Shown: piece after piece, positions 1-5,397 of the stretch
Layout of the letters: each line of letters opens with the position of its first letter
Position numbering within the stretch: the first letter of the stretch is position 1
DNA from: Pseudomonadota bacterium
GTDB taxonomy: Bacteria; Pseudomonadota; Alphaproteobacteria; Acetobacterales; Acetobacteraceae
Direction: 5' to 3'
Assembly (NCBI GenBank): GCA_021798375.1
Contig: JAJZHU010000162.1
Location: 1 to 5,646, forward strand
Length of the DNA stretch: 5,646 nt
Position numbers and translations under genes: made by a program
Notes under the pieces: generated by a model
What the model was told of the DNA's origin: nothing
What the model saw: only the letters and a program-made list of their open reading frames with translations
Database searches by the model: none

Positions 1-1012
1 GCAATCGCAAACAGGCAGCCGCCAGCGCTGAGCGCCGATCGGCATCCAAATGAGCGGCGGCTTCGTCGAGCAGCAAAATCGGCGGCATGCCGCGGGCGGC
101 CTCTATCAACGCCGCATGTCCCAATATCACTCCGACCAACAAAGATTTCTGCTGGCCGGTACTAGCATTGGCCGCAACAATCCCTGTGGCGCGATCACGC
201 AATTCCATGTCGGCGCGATGCGCGCCAACCGATGTGCGTCCCGCCATTTGATCCGCACGGCGGCGTTCGCGCAATTCATCACGCAACCAGGCCTCAACCG
301 CGAGCGCAGACATGTTCGCCAGATTATCTCCAATGTCACAGCGGATTGTCATTTCCGCAGCGGGAAAACCACCCGCGGCATCGACCGCCAGCGCCTGATT
401 TAACTTCGTCGCCAAATTGGCACGTGATGCCGTTATCGCTACCGCGTGACGAGCAATCTCGTCTTCAAATCCGCCCATCCACGCTTGATCAAAGCGCCCT
501 TGTCCCAATAGTCGATTGCGGCTGGCCACAGCACGTTCGTGGGCGGCAACTTGACGGGCATGCAGAGGCTCGATGCCAAACACCAAACGATCAAGAAAGG
601 CGCGACGACTGCTGGCACCCTCTTGGAACAACCGATCCATTTGCGGGGTCAGCCACAGCATCGCCACCGAAGATGCCGCCGCTTCCTGGCTTTTGATCAC
701 GCTGCCATCGCGCCAGAACACCCGCCGATCTCCATTTTCAGGCGATATGCCGGTACCAATCTCCGCTTCCTCACCGGCAATAACAAATCTGCCCGCTACA
801 CCCCAGCGACCAACGCTCCCGTGACGCACCAACGTGTCATGGCGGGCACCTCGCAACCCCCGTCCTGGCACCAACAATGATATGGCTTCCAGCAAGTTGG
901 TTTTCCCGCTGCCGTTGGCGCCCAACAACACATTCACACGCCCAGAAGGGCGCCACACCAGCGAGGAATAATTGCGAAAATCGGTCAAAGCGACACGAGT
1001 CAACGACAACAT
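1..1012 (-). CDS. recF: DNA replication/repair protein RecF, 3' end cut by window edge
   Basis: RecF is an SMC/ABC-like ATPase that acts with RecO and RecR to load RecA at single-strand gaps and stalled forks. About 337 codons are visible, and the stop lies beyond position 1. From the ATG at 1012 the protein begins MLSLTRVALTDFRNY, a typical RecF start, followed by Walker A GANGSGKTN at residues 31-39. An ABC signature-like STGQQKSLL begins at residue 284. The Walker B block PILLLDE (311-317, with D316/E317) is followed by the D-loop AAAHLD. The family is usually about 360-390 residues, so only a short C-terminal part is missing. The start is supported by the N-terminal match and by AGAGG at 1016-1020, although the 3-base spacing to the ATG is tight. 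It lies 42 bases after dnaN on the same strand and is probably co-transcribed with it. The reading frame is intact. Confidence 0.96.
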   Translation of the reverse strand, partial: MLSLTRVALTDFRNYSSLVWRPSGRVNVLLGANGSGKTNLLEAISLLVPGRGLRGARHDTLVRHGSVGRWGVAGRFVIAGEEAEIGTGISPENGDRRVFWRDGSVIKSQEAAASSVAMLWLTPQMDRLFQEGASSRRAFLDRLVFGIEPLHARQVAAHERAVASRNRLLGQGRFDQAWMGGFEDEIARHAVAITASRANLATKLNQALAVDAAGGFPAAEMTIRCDIGDNLANMSALAVEAWLRDELRERRRADQMAGRTSVGAHRADMELRDRATGIVAANASTGQQKSLLVGVILGHAALIEAARGMPPILLLDEAAAHLDADRRSALAAACLRL

Positions 1013-1030
1013 GTGCCTCTGAACGCCCCC

Positions 1031-1055
1031 GCCAATATCGATCGAACCTATTGGC
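1031..1055 (-). repeat. Inverted repeat (stem-loop) at the dnaN stop / recF leader
   Basis: Perfect 7-bp arms, GCCAATA at 1031-1037 and TATTGGC at 1049-1055, flank an 11-base loop at 1038-1048. The loop contains the self-complementary TCGATCGA. In the minus-strand transcript the hairpin starts at the last base of the dnaN TAG stop and ends about 10 bases before the recF ribosome-binding site. No T-run follows, so it is not an intrinsic terminator. It could stabilise the upstream mRNA or tune recF translation, but that role is inference. Confidence 0.45.
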
Positions 1056-2173
1056 TACACCCGCATCGGCATCAGCACATACAACGCCGAAGCATCTTGC
1101 GCATCGCGCACAATGGTAGGGGCCGCGCCATCGGCGAAGCAGAACTCCACGTCACCGACGATTTGATCAGTAATATCAGTTAGATAGCGCGCCTGGAAGC
1201 CAATTTCGAGAGGGCTCGAATCATATTTCACTCCATCCAGTTCTTCACTCGCGGTGCCCTGTTCGGGGCTGGTGGCTGACAACACCAACAAATCGCGCGC
1301 CAGCGATAATTTCACCGGACGCGCACGCTCCGAACTGATCGCAGCCACGCGGGCAACGGCAGCGGCAAAGTCGGCCTTAGATACGCGCAACACCTTATCA
1401 TTGTTGCGCGGGATCACGCGGTCATATTCCGGGAAAGTGCCATCGATCAATTTGCTGGTCAACGTTACCGCGCCAACCTGGAACTGAATCCGGGTATCTG
1501 ACAGCGCCACGCGCACTTCACCGCTTTCTTCATCCAGAAGTTTCCGCACTTCATTGATCGTCTTGCGCGGCACGATCACCCCGGGCATTCCCTCCGCACC
1601 ATCCGGCAAAGTTTCCTCTACACGCGCCAAGCGATGACCGTCAGTGGCGACCGCTCGCAACACCTTGCCATCGGCGGCATCCGCCGCATGAAGATAGATC
1701 CCATTGAGATAATAGCGCGTTTCCTCGGTGCTGATCGCAAATTTGGTGTGATCGATCAGACTTCGCAGAATCATCGCCGGCAGGTGAAATTTATGCGGCA
1801 AGACCCCTGCGGTCATACTGGGGAAGTCTTCGACCGGCAACACCACCAGCGAGGTGGCGTAACGCCCCGCACGCAGCCCCAATTGCCCGGTACCGGCAGC
1901 CAGATCGAATTCAACATCCGCGCCCTCCGGCAGCTTACGAACAATTTCGTACAACGTGCTTGCCGGCGCAGTCGTGGCACCATCGCGCGTATTGGTTGCG
2001 TGAACTTCCTCGACCACCGCAATTTCCATATCGGTCGCAGAAAGACCCAAACGACCATCACGCACTGAAATCAATACGTTAGCCAAAATTGGTATTGTGT
2101 TGCGCTTTTCGGCCACGCTTTGAATGTGCGCCAATGCCTTCAACAAACTGGCGCGATCGGCCTTGAACTTCAT
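1055..2173 (-). CDS. dnaN: DNA polymerase III beta subunit (sliding clamp)
   Basis: This gene encodes the ring-shaped dimeric clamp that tethers DNA polymerase III to DNA and serves as a docking platform for repair and replication-control proteins. The 372-residue product is close to the usual 366-375. The N-terminus carries the conserved helix and block SVAEKRNTIPILANVL (residues 19-34), followed by the SATDMEIAV motif. The middle has ATDGHRLA, typical of the second clamp domain. The C-terminus ends YVLMPMRV, the family's usual MPMR ending. The whole three-domain clamp is therefore present and unbroken. The ATG at 2171-2173 is preceded, after 7 bases, by GGGGA (2181-2185). That site lies inside the palindrome CCCCGGGG. 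The gene is followed by recF and lies 311 bases downstream of ctrA on the same strand. A candidate promoter lies about 80 bases upstream. The stop is TAG. Confidence 0.98.
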   Translation of the reverse strand: MKFKADRASLLKALAHIQSVAEKRNTIPILANVLISVRDGRLGLSATDMEIAVVEEVHATNTRDGATTAPASTLYEIVRKLPEGADVEFDLAAGTGQLGLRAGRYATSLVVLPVEDFPSMTAGVLPHKFHLPAMILRSLIDHTKFAISTEETRYYLNGIYLHAADAADGKVLRAVATDGHRLARVEETLPDGAEGMPGVIVPRKTINEVRKLLDEESGEVRVALSDTRIQFQVGAVTLTSKLIDGTFPEYDRVIPRNNDKVLRVSKADFAAAVARVAAISSERARPVKLSLARDLLVLSATSPEQGTASEELDGVKYDSSPLEIGFQARYLTDITDQIVGDVEFCFADGAAPTIVRDAQDASALYVLMPMRV

Positions 2174-2251
2174 GACGCAATCCCCGGGGGACTTAAGGTT
2201 GTGCGGGCCACCCGAGCCCCCGAAAAGGTACCCGATCGCCCGATTCTGTAC

Positions 2252-2276
2252 ATCCTAGCAAGCGAATCGTTCGCAA
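2252..2276 (-). promoter_or_regulatory. Candidate dnaN promoter with GANTC site in its spacer
   Basis: On the minus strand TTGCGAA (2276-2270), a 10-base spacer and GCTAGGAT (2259-2252) resemble the housekeeping promoter consensus recalled for Caulobacter: TTGACGS, 10-14 bases, GCTANAWC. The -10-like box matches 6 of 8 positions, while the -35-like box is weak beyond TTG. The spacer contains GATTC (2268-2264), a CcrM methylation target, within CGATTCG, which fits the YGAKTCG motif recalled for GcrA. The site is also part of the dyad GCGAA-TCG-TTCGC (2262-2274). Transcription would start near 2245, giving a dnaN leader of about 70 bases. The promoter role is inference from sequence alone. Confidence 0.4.
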
Positions 2277-2294
2277 GAAAGAGCAACACAGAAT

Positions 2295-2351
2295 TTTCAG
2301 TGAGTGAAATGCAACAAGCGGCGGCAGTTTCGCAAATACTTCACCTGAAAC
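2295..2351. repeat. Small TTTC/GAAA dyads upstream of dnaN (possible operators)
   Basis: Two perfect 5-bp dyads are visible: TTTCA-5-TGAAA (2295-2309) and GTTTC-15-GAAAC (2327-2351). The second encloses a shorter TTCA-2-TGAA (2340-2349). They lie just upstream of the candidate dnaN promoter. The shared TTTC/GAAA theme could mark a protein-binding site, but arms this short can arise by chance, and no regulator is identifiable from the window. Confidence 0.25.
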
Positions 2352-2393
2352 GGGAATCTCCGCCCTTGAAAAATAGCTTTTCTCCAGCCGCGA

Positions 2394-2421
2394 CTCCCCC
2401 GCAAGGTCGAATACGGGGGAG
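2394..2421 (-). repeat. 8-bp stem-loop downstream of ctrA
   Basis: CTCCCCCG (2394-2401) and CGGGGGAG (2414-2421) are perfect complements around a 12-base loop, giving a very GC-rich hairpin about 64 bases after the ctrA stop. In the minus-strand RNA it is followed by a mixed sequence (TCGCGGCTGG) rather than a U-run, so it does not look like a standard rho-independent terminator. It may protect the ctrA mRNA 3' end, attenuate read-through into dnaN, or be part of the leader of a longer transcript. A GANTC site (2392-2396) overlaps the left arm. Confidence 0.5.
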
Positions 2422-2484
2422 CAACCTGTTGAAATCAAGCAGTCATCACGGCGATTATCACTGCCTCCCCACCGCTCGCCAGCT

Positions 2485-3267
2485 TCAGCTATCGCATGCA
2501 GCCAACCATCCGGCTGCGGATACACGATCACCATCAATTGCATGCATATTGGGCATATGATCCAGTACGTCCGCACCGGGATGCAAACCATCTGCGGTCG
2601 AATCGCGAATCATATATCCGCGTCCCCATACGGTCCCAATCAAGCTATCGGCCCCAGCAATGGCCAATTTTTTGCGCAGCTTGCAGATAAATACGTCGAT
2701 GATCTTCATTTCGGGCTCGTCCATGCCACCATAAAGATGATTGAGGAAGGCTTCTTTGGTTAGAATCATCCCCTTCCGCAACACCAGCAGCTCAAGAATC
2801 GCATACTCTTTGGCCGTTAGATAGACGGGCTGAGCATTGATCAGCACTTCGCGGCTGTCCAGATTAAGCGTGAGCGGCCCCACGTGCAAATTGGGCTGGC
2901 TATAACCCTTGCTGCGCCGCACCACGGCTTGCATCCTTGCCAATAATTCAGCTTTGTCGAACGGCTTGGTGATGAAGTCATCGGCGCCAAGCCCCAGGCC
3001 TTTGACCTTGGCTGCCGGACGAGCCAGCCCCGATAGGATCAAAACAGGCGTATTAATCCGTGCCGCACGCATCCGGCGGACCACATCATAACCTTCAATA
3101 TCGGGCAGGATCAGGTCCAACACGATAATATCGTAATCATAATGCCGCACCAGATCGAGGGCCTCCTCACCAGTGTCAACCTGATCGACGATGGCGCCGC
3201 CAGATTTGAGCATCAACGAAATTCCACGAGCAGTCGTCAGATCGTCTTCTACTAGCAAAACGCGCAT
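2485..3267 (-). CDS. ctrA: Cell-cycle/motility response regulator CtrA (OmpR family)
   Basis: This is a two-component transcription factor. In alphaproteobacteria CtrA is phosphorylated through the CckA-ChpT relay and binds TTAA-type sites to control flagellar genes and, in some lineages, division and replication. The receiver domain (about residues 1-120) has the acidic pocket E7/D8/D9, phospho-acceptor D51 in VLDLILPD, S79 and K101 in TKPF. The winged-helix domain (about 125-223) carries the near-invariant CtrA block MDEPEMKIIDVFICKLRKKL (182-201) and ends VWGRGYMIRDS. The 260-residue product is longer than Caulobacter CtrA (231). A 37-residue tail (224-260) replaces the short end, and the terminal Ala-Ala that is the Caulobacter ClpXP degron is absent. 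The start has a strong GGAGGA (3272-3277) 4 bases before the ATG. The gene is divergent from fliI and co-directional with dnaN. Confidence 0.95.
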   Translation of the reverse strand: MRVLLVEDDLTTARGISLMLKSGGAIVDQVDTGEEALDLVRHYDYDIIVLDLILPDIEGYDVVRRMRAARINTPVLILSGLARPAAKVKGLGLGADDFITKPFDKAELLARMQAVVRRSKGYSQPNLHVGPLTLNLDSREVLINAQPVYLTAKEYAILELLVLRKGMILTKEAFLNHLYGGMDEPEMKIIDVFICKLRKKLAIAGADSLIGTVWGRGYMIRDSTADGLHPGADVLDHMPNMHAIDGDRVSAAGWLAACDS

Positions 3268-3429
3268 TTGTTCCTCCAGAACACTACCTATGCGTGTGCC
3301 TTACCACCATAAGATGTATTAATCTACTAAATTTTCACTGTATGGGTGCATTTGTTTACGAATTATGGTGTCTCTCTGGCATCAATCTCTATCGTTTTTT
3401 GCCATTTTCCTGGGATTTAAGGACCTAAT
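3268..3429. promoter_or_regulatory. Divergent ctrA/fliI control region
   Basis: This 162-base AT-richer stretch must carry the promoters for ctrA (leftward) and probably fliI (rightward). Visible elements are the ctrA ribosome-binding site (3272-3277), the fliI ribosome-binding site AAGGA (3419-3423) and two TTAA half-sites (3319-3322 and 3417-3420). An 8-bp inverted repeat, CACCATAA (3305-3312) and TTATGGTG (3363-3370), spans the middle. No complete TTAA-N7-TTAA CtrA box is present: the best stretch, ATTTAGTAGATTAAT on the minus strand, has one perfect half and a degenerate partner. No convincing sigma-54 or sigma-28 flagellar promoter and no GANTC site is seen. Start points cannot be fixed by reading. 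Confidence 0.6.
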
Positions 3430-4833
3430 ATGTTCCCCAACTCGCTCGCGGCACGCCTTGCTCAGGCCAGAGAAAAATTCGCGATTTGTTCGCCAACCAA
3501 GGCATTCGGCCAGGTGATCGGCGTTTCGGGATTATCGATCGAAGTCACGGGACTGTCTGGCTGGCTATCTATAGGCGACCACCTTTCACTGCAATCACGT
3601 GATGGTAACCAAGTCGCAGGGGAGGTGATCGGATTTCGCGCCGGGCACGCATCGGTTATGGCTTACGCATCGCTCGGCGGCTTGGGTCCCGGCAGCCCGG
3701 CTTGCATGGAACCGCGCTGGAACGATTGGGCCTTTGCCTCAAAGCCGGGACATTTGGCCGTATCCGATCAATGGTTAGGCCGGGTAATCGCGCCAAATGC
3801 ACAGCCGTTGGATAACAAAGGTCCACTGCCAACGGGCGCCAACAGCCGTCCCATCCATGCAGCGCCACCAGATGCCACCCTACGCGCACGTTTGGGGCCT
3901 CGCGTCGATCTCGGCGTCCGCGTGTTGAATATCTTTACCCCCACCCGGCATGGGCAGAGGCTGGGGCTGTTTGCGGGATCGGGTGTGGGGAAATCCACAT
4001 TGCTCGCCATGTTGGCTCGCTATACCGAGTGCGATGTCGCGGTCGTGGCCTTGGTGGGTGAACGAGGTCGCGAAGTGCGGGAGTTCATCGAAGATGAATT
4101 GGGTGACGATGGCCTGAAGCGAGCCGTCGTGGTAGTTGCAACCTCGGATACCCCACCGCTGATGCGACGCGAAGCCGCCTACACCGCCATGACGGTGGCC
4201 GAGCACTTCCGCGATGAGGGCAAAAAAGTTCTGTTGTTGATGGACAGTGTCACTCGTTTTTGTTCAGCCTTACGCGAAATTGCCCTATCAATAGGCGAGC
4301 CGCCGGCCAACCGTGGTTATCCGCCGAGCGTGTTTGCTGAATTGCCCCGATTGCTGGAACGTGCGGGCCCCGGACTCGACCAACCCGGCCTCCCCGCGGG
4401 ACAAATCACTGCCCTATTTACGGTGTTGGTTGATGGCGACGATCACAATGAACCCGTTGCAGACGCCATCCGCGGCATTCTCGATGGTCACATAAAGCTC
4501 GATCGCCGCATCGGCGAAGCTGGCCGCTATCCGGCAGTCGATATTCTCGGTTCATTGTCACGCACGGCCGGGAGTTGTCTGAACGAGACCGAAGCACAAG
4601 TGGCCAGACGAAGCCGCGCAATCATGTCTCTGTGGAAAGACATGGGCGAGATGGTGCGGCTAGGGGTTTACCGAACCGGGTCGGACGCGGCCGTCGAAGA
4701 GGCTATCCAACTGGTGCCAAAAATCGAAGAAATCTTAACCCAATCCAAGCTCGACCGCACAGATTTCACCGATAGCTTTGCGCAAATGGCCAAAATATTG
4801 GAGCCGAACCATGCTAGCCAAACGACTCATTAG
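3430..4833 (+). CDS. fliI: Flagellar type III export ATPase FliI
   Basis: FliI is the cytoplasmic hexameric ATPase of the flagellar export gate. It delivers and unfolds rod, hook and filament subunits with FliH and FliJ, and is related to the F1-ATPase beta subunit. The 467-residue protein has an N-terminal beta-barrel-like part (about 20-100), then the catalytic domain. That domain has Walker A AGSGVGKST (182-190, K188), the GERGRE motif with catalytic E211 (210-215), Walker B LLLMDSVTRF with D272, and RGYPPSVF (295-302). The block DRRIGEAGRYPAVD lies further on, and a small helical C-terminal domain follows. Non-flagellar type III ATPases (SctN) are close relatives, but the adjoining fliJ-like gene and divergent ctrA favour FliI. 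The ATG at 3430 has AAGGA 6 bases upstream. The stop (TAG, 4831-4833) lies inside fliJ. Confidence 0.96.
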   Translation: MFPNSLAARLAQAREKFAICSPTKAFGQVIGVSGLSIEVTGLSGWLSIGDHLSLQSRDGNQVAGEVIGFRAGHASVMAYASLGGLGPGSPACMEPRWNDWAFASKPGHLAVSDQWLGRVIAPNAQPLDNKGPLPTGANSRPIHAAPPDATLRARLGPRVDLGVRVLNIFTPTRHGQRLGLFAGSGVGKSTLLAMLARYTECDVAVVALVGERGREVREFIEDELGDDGLKRAVVVVATSDTPPLMRREAAYTAMTVAEHFRDEGKKVLLLMDSVTRFCSALREIALSIGEPPANRGYPPSVFAELPRLLERAGPGLDQPGLPAGQITALFTVLVDGDDHNEPVADAIRGILDGHIKLDRRIGEAGRYPAVDILGSLSRTAGSCLNETEAQVARRSRAIMSLWKDMGEMVRLGVYRTGSDAAVEEAIQLVPKIEEILTQSKLDRTDFTDSFAQMAKILEPNHASQTTH

Positions 4834-5245
4834 TATCGTCAAATTGCGCCGCGCCGCTGTCGATGAAGCGCAGCGTTTCGTCACTGAATGTTTGGCGGCA
4901 GAAACCCGAGCCGAAACCCACTACCATAACTGGGAAAGCAAAATCTGGCGCGAGACCGAGGCCGCCAGCGCACTCGAAGCCACCGATTTGAGAGTCAGCG
5001 CCTTTGCCAATTGGCTACCAGACGCTCAACGTCAGCTTACCAACGCCCGAACCCAACACGAAAGAACAGCTGCTGAAACGTCGGGTGCCCGGGCCCACCT
5101 GGCCGCGTCACGCGCCGCGCTGAGCGTGATCGAAGAACTATGGAACACGGCCCAAAAGGGGGAACGCACCGCCGCCGATGCTCGCCTACAGAGTGAGTTG
5201 GATCAACTCATTCATGCACACCCGCGTCGTGCGCCTGCATCTTAA
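4811..5245 (+). CDS. fliJ: Flagellar export protein FliJ
   Basis: FliJ is a small coiled-coil protein that sits in the FliI hexamer like the gamma stalk of F-ATPase, linking the ATPase ring to the export gate FlhA and recycling chaperones. The 144-residue product is rich in Ala, Arg, Glu and Gln with heptad-like spacing through most of its length and no signal peptide or membrane segment. It looks like two long helices, about residues 5-60 and 75-138. FliJ sequences diverge strongly, so the assignment rests on size, helical composition and the position directly after fliI. I chose the ATG at 4811 rather than the in-frame ATG at 4778 because GGAG (4800-4803) lies 7 bases upstream and the protein then starts MLAKRLISIVKLRR, a typical FliJ beginning. 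The gene overlaps the fliI end by 23 bases, which suggests translational coupling. Confidence 0.85.
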   Translation: MLAKRLISIVKLRRAAVDEAQRFVTECLAAETRAETHYHNWESKIWRETEAASALEATDLRVSAFANWLPDAQRQLTNARTQHERTAAETSGARAHLAASRAALSVIEELWNTAQKGERTAADARLQSELDQLIHAHPRRAPAS

Positions 5246-5397
5246 ATCACGCCCCCAATCACGTTGCTTAACGTCGGCACGCCCAATTGGCCGATCAAAT
5301 AGTGAGTTTGACCGAATTTTAACTACTGCAAACTTGCGATGCAGCTCACATCAGGGCATATGCTGGTCCTCCCTTTGTTCTGGAGCTTCAGGGTTCG
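5246..5397. other. Intergenic region between fliJ and the VOC gene
   Basis: The 152 bases show no gene. A weak stem-loop ACGTT-4-AACGT (5261-5274) begins 16 bases after the fliJ stop but has no T-run. AATCACG occurs twice, 12 bases apart (5245-5251 and 5257-5263). TTGACC (5308-5313) resembles a -35 box but has no good -10 at proper distance. Whether the downstream gene belongs to the flagellar operon is undecided. Confidence 0.5.

Larger units (their letters stand above)
2174..2484. other. Intergenic region between ctrA 3' end and dnaN start
   Basis: This 311-base stretch has no convincing gene. Open frames that cross it on either strand run into dnaN or ctrA in wrong frames and lack recognisable protein features. 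It holds a candidate dnaN promoter (2252-2276), four GANTC sites (2242-2246, 2264-2268, 2354-2358, 2392-2396), small dyads (2295-2309 and 2327-2351) and an 8-bp stem-loop (2394-2421). I see no stem followed by a U-tract that would clearly terminate ctrA transcription, so read-through from ctrA into dnaN is possible. Confidence 0.7.

Noticed and set aside
50..880. Plus-strand open frames opposite recF (for example 232-696 and 539-880)
   Set aside because: They lie antisense to a clearly conserved recF frame, are Arg/Pro/His-rich with no recognisable motifs, and look like antisense shadows.
2456..2464. Possible DnaA box (TTATCACTG)
   Set aside because: Only the first five bases agree with TTATCCACA, and no other good boxes or AT-rich unwinding region are near, so there is no support for an origin here.
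1634..2560. Plus-strand open frames opposite dnaN and across the ctrA-dnaN gap (1634-2068, 2120-2560)
   Set aside because: They run antisense to the conserved dnaN frame or through non-coding sequence, show no family features and lack a convincing ribosome-binding site.
2193..2591. Minus-strand 132-codon frame overlapping the ctrA tail and the gap before dnaN
   Set aside because: It overlaps ctrA in another frame, its protein has no recognisable domain, and the regulatory-looking elements in the gap explain the region better.
3377..3395. Possible sigma-54 promoter upstream of fliI (TGGCATCAATCTCTA)
   Set aside because: The -24-like TGGCA is present, but the required GC at the -12 position is missing at correct spacing.
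4778..4810. Upstream in-frame start for fliJ
   Set aside because: It would lengthen the overlap with fliI and add 11 atypical residues, and the ATG at 4811 has a well-placed GGAG.
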